The notes beneath the pieces were generated by a model. It was given only the letters and a program-made list of their open reading frames with translations. It was not told the origin of the DNA and searched no databases. 64,000 bases of DNA from Cladocopium goreaui (Eukaryota > Sar > Dinophyceae > Suessiales > Symbiodiniaceae). The position numbers and the translations under genes are program-made. Of this stretch, positions 44,401 to 59,400 are shown piece after piece; the first letter of the stretch is position 1, and every line of letters begins with the position of its first letter. The DNA is taken from NCBI GenBank assembly GCA_947184155.2, contig CAMXCT020002001.1, positions 10,001-74,000 on the forward strand, read 5' to 3'.

Positions 44401-47400
44401 ACAGTGGGAGCCTACGCGGCTCATCCCTTTGAAGGTGTGCCTACGCAGGCCCAACGCCCGCATAAAGCGACGCCACAATGTATGTTTTTGCCTACGCCGT
44501 CACACTTCTGTTTGCTTTTGGAAGGTTGGAAACGGAACTTTCGCCTACGCGACCACGGTCCCATTCACATTTTTGCAGCACGAGCGCCCAGGCTCCAAAG
44601 CGCCCATAGACATCTTGCAGCCACACCCATGTGCAGCAGCCGCACCAGCAACCAGGTCCCAAAGCGCACACTAAACATCCGGTGGATAAATCATGATAAA
44701 TCACTGAAGAGTAAATTTTGACTGGGCTGGAGTCAAGCCAAGCGACGTGTTCGACTGTCGCTAGCTTGGTGAAGGGCAGTTCTGGGCGGCTCAATGTGTC
44801 GAATATGGACTGGTGCGGACGTGGGCTGGTGGTCAGTCCGGGCACCCGAGCCTACGCGGTGCCTACGCGAAGTCTACGCGAAGCCTACGCCTGTTCCAGG
44901 GGCCTCCTGGCAGGAATCTGGTGAAACATTCCTCTTAAGCAAGAGCTAATATGGCCCATCTAGCAACAAGCAGGTGGAAAGCGAAGAACATCAAGACGGT
45001 TTAAGCTGCTCCGCTGCCTTTGTATAGCTGCTCTTCCGGGCAAGTTCCACGGTTTGTTCGTATAGACAACTATCCATGAATGAACCCGGTGCCTTTGAAC
45101 CTCTTGTGGATAACATTGAATCAATTTTAAAGCGTGAGATTCCAACGCCGATCATGTACGAGCATTTGAAATACAATGAAATGTTGCCTACGCAAACCAG
45201 AAGATATTTGGAACGTTGAAAAATGCCTACGCCAATCCTACGCAATCCTTACGCCAGCCAGGTAAAACCACACCAAAAGCAACATCCAGTTTACACTCTA
45301 TATAAACCCTTTTATATTTAAAAAAAACATAGCTCATTTGAATCGTCACTTTGGGGGTATACCCCATGGACAAATCCATTAATCGATTATTCGTCCAAAT
45401 CCCAAACTGGTTTGGTCGTGGAAAATGACCATGTTTTCCAACGTTGAATCCCAACGTTGGTTTGTTCAAACCATCTTTAAAGGTAATTTTCCCATGAAAA
45501 CATCACCTTTTTATAGATGAGATCAAATCAATGAAAGCAAGAATTCTCCATTTTACCATACTTTACCCTACAGTAAACTAAGATAAAGGTGGAACATCCA
45601 CTATTTCTAGATCACTTTCCTAAGGAAACCATCGGTTTTCATAGCCTTTCCCCCAGGCTTTTCGTGGTCAAACTCCGCGCCGAGTCCAGCCACGGATGGT
45701 TTCCTCCACTTTCGCCACTTGCTCTAAACCCGCTGCATCCACCTGAGGCATGGAACTTTCTGTGGATTTTTTTCATGGAATCTATGATAATACCTATGGT
45801 TTATAGGTGATATAAGTGATATATCTATAATTCTATAGTTAATGGGGTTTATAAACCAATGGTTATACTGTATCAATGTGAGGCCCCCAAGATAGCTAAG
45901 TTGGTGAACATAACTCCAATAACTATAGTTTATGATACGCAAATAACTATGGTATTCATGGGGTTTATAAACCAATAAACATAACTGGGGGGGGCACCAC
46001 ATTGTATGATATCAATGGGAATTTCAGGATCCTAAAATGGAGGTACAGATTCCATATATAAGGACAATTTTTCAGACCTAAATTTCAGGGAATATCCCAA
46101 CAAAATATGGCCCAACATATGGTACTAACGTACCTCCACTTTAGGATCCTGGAGATCTCCCATTGATTCCATTCTGTGGAATTTCAATGGGATCTATTAT
46201 ACCTACAAGGTGGTGCCCCCAGTTATTAGTTGGTTTATAAACCAGGGTAACTAGTTCGATATATCTACCATAAACCCTAGATATTGGAGTTATGTTCACC
46301 AACTTAGCTAACTACGGGGCACCACCTTGTAATATCAATCTTACTATTTTCAATACTATATCATTTACCAATATTTACCTATTCTACTGTGGATGGGCCA
46401 GCAAAATCCGAATCACCAGTTGAAAACGGTGGTAAACATCCCATGATTTTGGATGGGTTTCAATGGGTTTCAACCATCCTTTTGGTGGTGCAGGATTTCT
46501 TAACCACCCACCGTATTTTGATGGTTTAAAGTTTAAAGCTTATACCGTACCACCATGTACCACTCATTTATGGCAAAATTGGGTATAAAACTATACTATT
46601 GTTTTACTAACGTAAGGTTACCTATATAGACTTATAACGTTTATACAACACAAATTTATGGCAACATTGGGAATTGGGGATACTATTGCTTTACGAACAT
46701 GACTGACTTTAACGTGTTGCTAGTAGTTTTTTTTCGGATTGGATCATCTCATTTTCCCATTCCCTACTAAGCACTGGTATCAAAATGTTGCCCTCTGGTA
46801 AACTAACAGTTTGCGAACTGGAAAATCACCATGCTATTAATAGGTAAATCAACTATGTCTATGGCCATGTTCAATAGTTATTTTGACATAACCAGAGGGT
46901 ACATCAGTATATACTATATATTATATCAATATATACTACATCAATATATATTATATCAATATATATTATATCAATATATATATATATTATATCAATTGGT
47001 AGTATATATACTGATTTTTTTATATTAAACAGCATATAAACACCATACACTATACAGAATAGTCCATATATTACTAGTACCCTCTATTGAACATGATCAG
47101 TCATGATCTGCATCCTCTGAATATCAAGGTTTTCGCGGGGGAGACTTTCTGCCGGACTGGCGCCTTGTTAAGCAGCACTTTGTCTGCAAAAGCCACCTGG
47201 GAAACAGCCAGGTTCACCTTTCTAGACGCAAAAAGTGGAACATACAATGTGGTGCCCCCTAGATAGCTAAGTTGGTTTATATCTCCAATAACTATGGTTT
47301 ATGATACTTACTATGGTTAATGGGGTTTATAAACCAATTTATAACTGGGGGGCATACATTGTAGATAACATAGTGGAACTATTCTCCTCAGATATGGCAT

Positions 47401-50400
47401 GCAATAAGCAGTGTCATTCAGCAGGAGGTATGACAAGCCTAGTTGCTGAAAATGGGGTCCACAAAGTCTGATGCCAACAGCAGCCAAAATCCGTCGGTAC
47501 TCTAAGGAACCATCAAGAATGGAGTAGCTAAAAGAATCGTCTCCACGACGTGTTTGCGTCTTCAATGAGTTGACCATTGACAATTTGATTGTTTCTGTTC
47601 ACGAAGGCTGTTGAGGAAAGGATGTCTGCGTCCTTCTGAAATCCAAGATAGAACCTCAAAAAAAAACTCTTAAATACGACTCTTGTGTTGGAAACAGCTA
47701 ACCTGGGTTTCTGGTTCCATATCAGATTTCAGGGCGTGTAGGGTTCCACTGAAACCACAAAAAATGATTAAACTGGAAGGATTCAGTGTTAATTTCCAGC
47801 CCTTTTTGTGTCACCGCTAAAAATTATTCCAAACAAGAAAACCAATTACATCACCATCAAGCCCAAACTAGAAAGCACGGATTCACTCTTCTTTTCCTTA
47901 GATTGCCAAGCTATCCTTTTTTCGGAAACATGGATCGATCTATCGTTGTTCCAGTCCCACCCAACCTGTTGCGCGGATTCGTTCACAGATCCCTCACTGC
48001 GATCCTGGCGCTAAAAACAACGAAGGACAACGAAGGAAGCTACGAAGGTGATTAGGCGCTTAGGGCATGCCAAATAGGGGATTGATGACGTCCAACATTA
48101 CTGGGGATAATACTCGGGTTAAAAATGTTTATAGCTGTACTCAGGTTATAACCCATAGGATCCATGTATGCCATATATGGTAACATTTACCATCAATATA
48201 CCCCAAATGTTAGCAGTTTGGTATGTGCAGGGTGCAAATTCAAGGCTCAGCTCTGCGCGGAAGCAAAAAACTGTTCTCATGTAGTGTGGGCGAATTATCA
48301 TAATTCAGAAATGAGAACATCTGATAACCCATGATAATTATAACTAACGATAGCAAAGCTGCTGAACATAACTATAGTATGACTATGACTATGGTTTATG
48401 GTAATCATACCTTGCTGGTTGGTGGTATACCTACCCCTCTGAAAAATATGAAAGTGAATGGGGTTGGGATTGTCCAATATATGATGGAACATCATCCAGC
48501 CATGTTTGGAACCACCAACCAGTACTGGTGCTTAGGGAATGGATGGGAATGGGGGTTGCTGGGATGATCTGCTTGATAGTTAGGGAGTGGATAATTCCCC
48601 AATTCCCTACAAGGTGGTGCCCCATAGTTAGCTAAGTTGGTTTATAACTCCCATAACTATGGTTTATGATACTCATAACTATGGTTAATGGGATTTATAA
48701 ACGAACTCATAACTGGGGGGCACCATCCTGTACTAAGCAACAGCAAGACATAGAGGAATAAAAAAAAACATGTTGGGGCCCTCTGCCTATCATTTACCAT
48801 TGTTGGTTTGGCTTGGTCGGACAGTGAGGCGACAGTAACCCATGTGAGATTTACTCGGGGATGAAACTGGGCAGTGGAAAAGAGAGCTTTGAAGAGGATC
48901 TACTCTGTTTAAATTTGATCTTTACATTCCCAACTTTGTTTTCTCAAGGGTATATACCTCAAAACAATATCCACACGCAAACATCAGTCGGATGCAGAAA
49001 TGTTTATCTAATGTGGTGAATGCCATCATAAATCCATTTACCCAACAATTCACGAATTCTCCTCACCTATACCCCAAAAAGGGGGTTCGTTTATTGGGAT
49101 TCATCACACAGCGCTTTTCCCTTTATATTTATAATGTTGTAAGCCCAATGCCATCAACCATCCCCAAGTTTGAGGTTTATGGTATTGGGTATGCCGTTGA
49201 GACTGGGATGATGTTTATTACCACCAAGTCATGGTTGGTTAATGGGCTGGTTTTTGATCGGTTTACTCCATTACATTGCCAATCTTAGATACCCTGCAAA
49301 AAAAAACTTTGCTGGTTAGTAGATATTCCCATTGACACCAAAAGACTAAAGGATTAAAGTATCCATCTAAGATCGCCCTGTCTGGTTGGCCACGAATCCC
49401 CACAAAAATCCTCCATTTTTCTCGTGTTCCCATGCGCATTCCCTAATCTACCACTTACCACATGAAACCCCATGAACTAACCTCCATAAAATCCGGAAAA
49501 AATCCCATTGATCCTCATAAAACCCCATACCCCATGGATGGTTCAAAGTTACCTGGGAGGATTCCATTGACCCCATTGATGGACCGTGGTGTTTCTCCAC
49601 GAACCCAGATTTCTGGTGCCCTCCCGTCCCGCGCCGTCCCCAGGTCCCGCTGCAGTTGTTGCAAGAAATGCACCGTGTCGACTAAGGTCAACACGCCATC
49701 CACCTGAGGTCCCCGTTTCGTAACAAAGGTGGTGCCCCCTGGCTATGTTTGTTTATAAGATTTTATAAGCTCATAGTTTCTTTCTAGTATAGTTCTTTGG
49801 CCCTAAAACTGTATTTCATCGAGATCTAAAGCAACTTCACCAAGTGGTGGCACAGCTGGATGCATTTTTTGCGAACATTGCTGGGCCCACGTTGAAAGCA
49901 TGTTTTGAGGTCGAATTGGTGGCCGACACCATCCAGACGTTAGGAATTTAACCTTCAAATATTGGGTTGATACTGCGGATGGTTGCGAAATCCTGCACCA
50001 CCTTAGATTCTTGCGACCCTATAAATAATGGGATAAACCATCTATCAACTGGCGCAGGATTTCGCAACCATCCACATCGTTGTTCCCACCACGAAAGCAA
50101 CAGAGAAGATCATTGCCAATCTTAGATACCCTGCATGTTTTTTTTGCTGGTGAACGTAGATATTCCCAGTAATACCAAAAGACTAGTTAGGATTAAAGCC
50201 AAATAATCCCATCCACCTAATATTAAGCACTCCCTTAGAAACCAGGGTTAAAGTATCCATGTAAGATTGACCTAGATCTGAGTTGACAAAGAACGCACAT
50301 TTTCGGAGCACCAATTGGGTTTTACTTTGGATCATCAGGATCAACGAAATTGTACCACCAAAAATGCCAGGGTTAAATGAGGATCAAACAGCCAGCTGGT

Positions 50401-53400
50401 GGCCCAGAATAGTTACCATAGGAAAATGTGGTTTAATGGGATTTATAGCTGATCTATGATAGCTAACTTGGTGAACATAACTCCAGGAAAACCATGGTTT
50501 GACGTTTAGATCTATGATTGTCATGACATGAAAATACACCAACACCAACTTCCCTCATCCACCGCGGAGATTTTGATTTTGTGTGGTGCACATCAATCCC
50601 ACGTTAGGGTTATATCAGCAATTTATGGAATGGTGGACATGCGGTTTGCTTTCAATTGTAAGAAAGCATAGACGGTGAAACAGCTGTTGCTCAGACGGTG
50701 GAGTACCTGTTTGGACTGCCATATGGCTGGCGACAGGAATTTTTCTAAAACTGCGGCTTGATCGTATCCACATGATAGACATACCCAAATGGTACTGGCA
50801 ACCAGACATAAGCTGCTTGGTGGTATACCTACCCCTCTGAAACATATGAAAGTCAATGGGAAAGATTATCCCATATATTATGGAAAATAAAAAATGTTTG
50901 AAACCACCAACCAGTAAGTAAATCACTTTGTCTGAACATGGTATCACATTCCATCCACATCGGAAAATCAGCTCATTTTCAGACCCGTTTTGATCAACTC
51001 AGTAGCTCGAGTTCGCATGCGAAGCTCAGGATCTGCATAAAAAGTCTTACACACAGGTCCTGCGCTCGGAGGAGGCACTTCCTCTCCGATTTTGGGGGCA
51101 GGACTCAATGGAGGCTAGCTTTCAACATCTTTCAACCCATCAACCTTGAAATGTAGAAACTATGATAACAACAAGGTGAAGCCCTCCAGTTGTGGTTGTT
51201 AGTTTAGAAACCCATGAACACTATAGTTATATCACCCATAAACCTTTGTTCACCATGGTGGTGCATCCAGCATGGGATGCAAAAAAACAGTATGTTCTAT
51301 GGAAACGACCCAAACGATACCCTGCGAAGATTCCAAGTTCCTGCTGAAAAAATACCAACACTCGTTCCTACAATGTGGGGCCCCCAAACCTTATGTTTGT
51401 TGGTTTTGAAACCCCAAGAATACTACAGTTATAAGTATCATAAACCATAGTATTGGAGTTACCAACTTAGCGATTTCTTGGGGGCCCCACATTGTAGAGA
51501 TAGTGGAACGGTCACACAGCAGAGGGGGCTTTCACTGAGGTATGGGGATCTACAGCAGTGAGACGCTCATCTGGCTGGATGAAGCAACCAAGACAAGGCA
51601 CGCCAAGGGAAAAAAGATCAGAGAGGCAAGGTAGATTATCACATATGGCAGTGGGTCAAAACCCTGGTACCCCTGGTGAACCTCAAAATAGCTGCTAAAT
51701 GGATGTGAATAACCCCCTAAAAATGGTATTAATAGGTATTGATTCATACCCATATGATCCATATAACTTTGCCACTCTTAGTCAATGTCGTATAACCCAC
51801 ATCAAAAAAAAACAGGGGATATTCAATGGGAATTTCAGGATCCTAAAATGGAGGTACGTAAACGTACCATATTTTTGGCCATATTTTCTGGGGATATTCC
51901 CTGAAATTTAGGCCTGAAGCATAGGCCAAAAATATATGGAATCGGTACCTCCAATTGTTCTCGGTTCCTGAAGATCTCCCATTGATTCAATGGAATTTTC
52001 ATGGAGATATTGGGAATTTTCATGGATAAATCATCCTTCCATCACCAAAAATCCTCTGTGCTGTCCATTCATCTAGCTGGCTTTGGCTTCTGGTTTTTGG
52101 TGCTTGTGAACTGTGACATATCATCCCATAGCATCCCAACGATCATCCCAACTATCATCAATATTAATCCAGCCGTTTGGGGTTTATTAATCCAGTGATA
52201 TATATATATATAGACACTTAAATGGGGTATGTTATTAAGTATGGATGATATCATATATACTATTATCTATATTTATCACTGGTAATTTCATCCCTGGATT
52301 AATAAACCCCGTTTACGGCTGTTTCATTTGGGGGGGTACCATAAAAAAGTATTGGATTATGACAGGACTATTGGAGGAGTACCTTCCGACAAAAATAAAC
52401 CATGGTTTAGTCTCATCCGGGGTTGACATGATATCCCCGTATTTGTTGGTTAAACCTCCATGAAGAAATCCAGATCTGCCCGTTTCATCATGTTTCATTG
52501 CACCTGGATCCGCCAGACCGGTGGTCTCGATCAAAATGCCGTCCAACACGCGGTCGGAGTTCACCCTGGGCGATGCATCAGCAGGATGATTCGGCACAAA
52601 AAGACGGTCGAGACGGGTTTGGAATCAGCTGGCAGTTTTAAAAAGCACAACTGATGATTTAACGTGCTTCATGTAGCTGCAAACAAAGAACTTGATTTTT
52701 GAAATATCTGGAAACTTGTGGATGCGATTAACCTCAACGCGGGTACGGGATCTCGGCAAATTTGAACAGATCCCAAATCAGGAATAAATCCATTTCGCCC
52801 CACATAAATTCCAGGGATGGGAGATAGTCATTAATTAATAGTAGTACAGAGATGGCCTTTTACCAAGTATAAGTCAGTTATAACCCTATGCATACAGAAC
52901 ATCTATAACATGTATAACCATTTATAACTGGTAAAGGGCTTTAACTGTATATGGTCTCACCTCATGTTTGTCCCAGCCGAGCGTCTCTGCCCTTGCCGCT
53001 GTGCTGTTTGCCGCCTCCGTGTCTGCCTGGCAGGCCATGGTGGATACATGGGCAATTTTCAGGCATGTTGAGTGACTTTTGGATGACTTTTGGATGATTT
53101 GTGGTTGAGTTGTGAATGACTTGTGGATGATTTTTGGATGATTTCTTGGATGATTTGTGGATGAGTTGTGGATGATGTTTTGAGGCTTTGCGATGATTTC
53201 TTGGGCTATGCATGGTGAACCGCAAAAGGGAGGCGACCCCCAAAATTGCAAATCTAGTTGGGACACATAATTGCTTGACTGTGGCTGGTTGGTGGTTTTA
53301 ACCATCTTGAAAAAAATGAAAGTCAATGGGAAGGTTTGTCCCATATATTATGGAAAAATAAAAAATGTTCCAAACCACCAACCAGGTGGGATGTTACTAA

Positions 53401-56400
53401 TATTCAGACAAACTTACGTGGGAATACCACCATGCATCATGTGATTATTATAACTGCACTGCCCCAAGATAGACACCCTTCAGTAATCAAACATGGCAAT
53501 GGACAATTCCCTATAGATACCATTCCCACTAAAACTTTCATTTGTATGGAATTTCCCAGCCATGTTTTGATCGCAGGAGGGTACCGAACCGACGTGGTCC
53601 TGAACAGGAAAGGAACCGGGAATCGCAGGAAGGACGCCCCCAAGTATCCCCAAGTATATGTTTGTTGGTTTATGTTGCCGCATCCAATCGTAGATAATTT
53701 ATATGATGCACCTTGTTTTCAACAGTTTTTGGAGCTATATCCTCTGGTTATTTAACACAGCCATGGGAAATGGCCCATAGAAATAGAGGTTTACCGTTCT
53801 GAAAAATGGTGGATCTTTCCATGGCGAACTGTTAGCGTCATAACATGTCATAACATGTCGAGAGTAAATGCACTTAACGACGAGACATTCATTCACTTAC
53901 CCTCTGGTAATTTAACGTAGCTATTGAAAATGGCCATTTATAGTTGATTTTCCCATAAAATGTGGTGATTTTCCATAGCTATGTTAGTTTACCAGAGGGT
54001 AAGCACCAAAATTTAGCGGGTCAAACCCAGCTTAGGCCCTAGCCCTGGCCCTAGCCACACCGGTGGATTGATGGGATGCATCTAGTCACAGCTGCAGCGA
54101 CGAGCGCCGTTGTTTTCAGCCGTGGTTAGATGCCAAAAGGATCCATCAAATCCCCATGGAAATCTCCTGATATCCATAGACCAACGTATTTCATATCCAA
54201 GCCGATTCAAACCTTCAAGTCATTTCAACTAGAATTTCCCCATGTTGACTTTAAAATATTTACCCTCTGGTGAACTAACATAACTATGGACAGATCCACC
54301 ATTTTTCATGGGACAACTCACTATAAATGGGCCATGGTTTCCATAGCTATGTTACAGTAAATTACCAGAGCGTAATGGGAAAACCACCTATCAATGGGAT
54401 TTAAATAGGCAACTCAGTTGGGACGATTATTCCCAATGGGAAGTCATAAAATTCATGTTCCAAACCACCAACCAGTTACTGTAATCTATTGGAATATATC
54501 AAATATATCTCTAAAAACAATATGGTTATTACCATTTAACCGTAATTGGTTTAACACTCATAATGGTGGTGGCTAATAACCATCAACCAGTTTAAATCAC
54601 CACATAGCCATTGTATAGATGGACCATTTATAGATGGTTTACCTATCAGAAATGGTGGATCTTTCCATTGCCAATCTTAGATACCCTGCACAAAAATAAA
54701 ATTCGTTGCTGGTGAACGTAGATATTCCCATGAAAATACCAAAAGACTAGTTAGGATTACTTTGTATCCATGTAAGATTGACCTAGTTAATAGTGATTAA
54801 TAATGGTTAGTAATAGTTGGTCATGATTAATAATGATTAATTTTTGGTTAATAGTGACTATAATAATGGTTAATAACCCCCAATATGTATTTATGTTCCA
54901 CTATTAGTCACTATTAACCATTATTAGTCACTATTACCCATTAATAATGGGCTAATATTGATGTTCCATGGCTAACATCTAAAATCAGCCCATTTTTCGT
55001 CCGACTCGGCGGGCACGACTCGGGGCACCTTCAGCAGGATCTGCTTCACCGCCTCTACCAGGTCGCTGCGCACGGTGCAGCACAGGCAGCCGTTGTCCAA
55101 GAGGACCACCTGTGGAGACCACGGCTGGGGCCGTCGATAGCGATAGCGTTCAGAAACGCCAAACATAGAAAAGTGGCTGAAAAAAACGATGGTTTATGGT
55201 AGATATAACGAACTAGTTCATGGGGATTATAATGGTTTATACACCAACAAACATCACTGGGGGGGGCAAATCCTTTATATTTGGGGTATGATGACTAGGG
55301 GGTTAGGTCCCTTCTCAGACAGTTTGGATCCATAGGGTGTTAGAAAACAATGGGGATTCATGATGATTCATGAACATTCCTGAGGATTTTCTGCGATGAG
55401 TTTTGATTCTAATTGTGGATTTCAATTGGGTAGCCACAAACAGGAGGAAACAATGGGGAGTGAATCACAACAAACACATGCCAGATTATGATCCTGTAGA
55501 AATGAGCATTTTACCACAATGAACAAGTTAATGGTAACAGACCTGTGAGTGTTGTTTCTCTCCATGCATACAGATCTTACACATTTACAAAATTATCATT
55601 GCTTCTGCGGTGGCTTCCGCCCAGCAACCGCGATGCACAAGGTAGCTTGCGAAAGGGAGCTTCCGCAAAAGACGGATTTTTGGAATCGGAATTTGCTTTC
55701 GCGACTCCGGAGCTTCTGCAAGCACGGTAAAACCATCGTTGCCCATCATATGCTGCGAACTTCCGCGACTGCAGTCCGTGTCGAGGAATAGGTTCCAAAG
55801 CGTTAGAAAAACACCAAGAATGTGACATCAAAAAGGACTTCACCAACACATCTAATTCGCCCAATAAGGATGGATGGCATAACATATAGGGGATGATCCA
55901 AATTGGTTCAACGCCTTTTCAGTCTCATCATCCATCCATGACCTGATATATTCACAGCCGCCAAGGCCGACATGATGCATGGAACGTAGCTTCCACAGGA
56001 AGGCTGACATAGCTGCATTGCACCAACCCCTCAACACTTTGTGGGTCTGTGCAAGGTACAGTGATCCATAACCCATGTGTTGCAACTGTTGCAGTGTACA
56101 GTAAACACGCCATCTTGCAGCACCTTCATAACGCCCACGCATGGCTAATCCGGATGCCCTGCAGTAACAAGACTTTCGACTGGACACGTTTATCCTGGAT
56201 TGATGCCTATACCCCCTGGTAAGCAAACGTGGAAAATCCTGGTTTTAATGAAAATGACATGGGAAAACCCATTTGCCACGTTTGATTACTGGAGAGTAAA
56301 TAAATTGGCCTCATAAGCGTTTACTAGAGGGGTTGTCGGTGCAATTTGCTGAGCATAATCTATAAGTAATATGTTGCTATCTCGGTTGGTCATGATCTCG

Positions 56401-59400
56401 CCCTTTCCGTTTCGTGAGGACAAAAAAAATGTGGATTGTCTATTTGCAGGTCATAGCGAAGTGTCTAAGTTTCAATAAATACCCACCCTCTGGTTATTTA
56501 ACATAGCCATGGTATAGATGGCCCATAGAAATAGATGGTTTACCTTAAAAAAATGGGCCATTTCCCATGGCGAACTGTTAAATAACCAGATGGTAAATTT
56601 GATGATTTAGGGGTACTTAGGGAACCACCATTTCAATCAGTTGAATTATGGGGATATTTCAATCAGTTTCAATATATCCACCTCAAAATGTCACAAAGAC
56701 CATCTGTAATTGCACACCGTACTAGGAGGATCGTCCCTTGTTTGGTAATTGGTGGACCTACGTCGAGAAACGCGTCCCCTGAATGGGTTACCCCCTGGTC
56801 AACGTTAACAACAAACTATGGAAAATCACACTTTTAAATGGGAAAAACAACTATTCCTATGGCCATTTTCCAGTTCGCAAACTGTTAGTTTACCAGAGGG
56901 TATACATGGTTAGACCGTTAGACCGAGGTGATAACCCCACTTACCCCGCACTAAGTGAACCGTTAAGTACCCGCCAGTTTCTACAAGTCACATTCATCAA
57001 GAATTGTCTGGCTGGTGGTATACCTACCCCTCTTAAAAATATGAGTTCGTCAGTTGGGATGATTATCTCCAATATATGGAAAAATAAAAAATCATGTTCC
57101 AAACCACCAACCAGTTGATTATTGAGGCTTCTCTCATGCATCCCATATCATCCCTAAAAAAAGGCAAAAACAACTCATCAACCAAGCATCATTTTTTGAA
57201 AAATGATCCCCATAGTTTTGATGGCTAAAAACTCTCTACATACCCTCTGGCTATGACTAACATAGCCGTGGTATAAATGGCCCATAGAAATAGATGATTT
57301 TCCCAGCTAGAAACCTCCATTTATTTTGGGGATTTTCCATGGCTATGTTAGTCATAACCAGATGGTAATTCTTAAATCGTTGAGTCATGTTAAATCCACA
57401 TGTTAAATGGCGGTTTTTCCCTTCTTGACATCCCATGATGTGCAATTGTAGTTAACTTTTCTCCCGAAGATCAAAAAATAAATCAACAAAAATCAAAACA
57501 TATACCATCTGGTTATGACTAACATAGCCATGGAAAATCCCCAAAATAAATGGAGGTTTTAATGGGAACATCATCTATAAATGGGCCATCTATACCATGG
57601 CTATGTTAGTCATAACCAGAGGGTAAAATACAATTGATTTTTGATTTTACACGTGAACATGTTGTTGATCTGGTTTATCAAATACCAACAGATCAAAACA
57701 TAGATTTTACAGGTGCTGGTGGCGAGATCAATCCATCTGGACCACATCCGAGTTGACACCCCGTGGCTGAGGCGTTTTCCAAGGCATATTATATATACAC
57801 CCTCTGGTAATTTGTTACATAGCTGTTGAAAATGGTCATAGAAATAGTGGATTTATTAAGTATTATTTATTAATAATGGTTATTTTCCATAGATTTTTGT
57901 ATGTTTACCAGAGGGTATCTTTTTGGCCCGCCCATGTGATTTTTTCCCCACCTGCCAGGTGAGGGTTGTTAGATTTTATGTCAGTTGCCTGCTCCTCTCC
58001 TCTCCTCTCCTCTCCTCTCCTCCTCCTCCTCCTGCTCAACCGCGATCCACGCTCAGTGTGCCCTGCCGGACCTCAACCACGACCATCCACGCCCAGTGTT
58101 CCCTGCCGGACCTCAACCGGGGACCTTCCCAGCTCAGTGTGCACCGCTGGACCTCAACTGGGACCTGATGCCAGAAGATTTGCCAGATAGAATGCCAGAA
58201 GATATGCCAGAAGATATGCCAGATAGAATGCCAGAAGATATGCCAAAACATATGCCAGAAGATATGCCAGATAGAATGCCAGATAGAATGCCAGAAGATA
58301 TGCCAGATAGAATGCCAGAAGATATGCCAGAAGATTTGCCAGATAGAATGCCAGAAGATATGCCAGAAGATATGCCAGAAGATTTGCCAGATAGAATGCC
58401 AGAAGATATGCCAGAACATATGCCAGAAGATATGCCAGATAGAATGTCAGAATATATGCCAGAAGATATGCCAGATAGAATGCCAGAAGATTTGCCAGAT
58501 AGAATGCCAGAAGATATGCCAAAACATATGCCAGAAGATATGTCAGATAGAATGCCAGATAGAATGCCAGAAGATATGTCAGATAGAATGCCAGAAGATT
58601 TGCCAGTAAGAAAATGTATAAATGTCATGGTGGGGATCACACGAAGTAAAGTAAATTCTATTCTACCTTCTTCTCCTGGTCTCTGGAACTGCTGCATCTC
58701 TTTGTTGTCTCACTGTCGGAGCGCTGGAAAGCCAGGTTTTGGGATGAATGATCCGTCGTCAAGCCTCGCAGTATCTGCCCCGCAGCAGGTGTTGCAATCG
58801 AGAACGTTCCCTGAGCTATCACTGGGTCCCAGTTATCACTTTGTGAACTAACCCCACTTACTAACCACTGGACCACTTACCCTCTGGCAAACTAACGTAG
58901 CTATAGAAAATGGCCCATTTATAGTTGGTTTGCCTATTATATTTACCCATTAAACATGGTGATTTCCCACAGTTCTTCTACAGGATGGTGCCCCCCAATT
59001 ACAAGTTGATTTATAATCCCCATTGACTATAGTTATACCATGTTATACCTACCATAAACCATACTTAAGCCACTTATATCTCAACTTAGCAATCTTGGGG
59101 GCCCCATCCTGTACTCACTTAGTAAGTTGGCCGATCCTGCACCGCCGATCCGTGCACCCCGCCCCTTAGTGCCGCACTGACTCGCTCGTTCGCTGCATGC
59201 TGCTCCGATCCAGCAACTGGTTGTCGATGCCAATTTGGCCCACCTGAACAGCGAGGCCACGATTTGGATGTGCATCCCGCTTGGAAAGCGGTGAAGTTCA
59301 TCCCCCAAATATTGGATAGTGAAAACATGAAAACCATAATATATCAAAGCCATACGGAAGTGCTGCTAAACTTACTGATGCTAAACGCAGGGAATTTTCG

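Noticed and set aside
58169..58610. CRISPR-like array
   Set aside because: Units are contiguous 12-mers without spacers, and the genome is eukaryotic.
57985..58851. 288-codon plus-strand ORF as a gene
   Set aside because: It is made of CTCCT microsatellite, 40-bp tandem units and the 12-bp minisatellite, and lies within an intron of the minus-strand gene.
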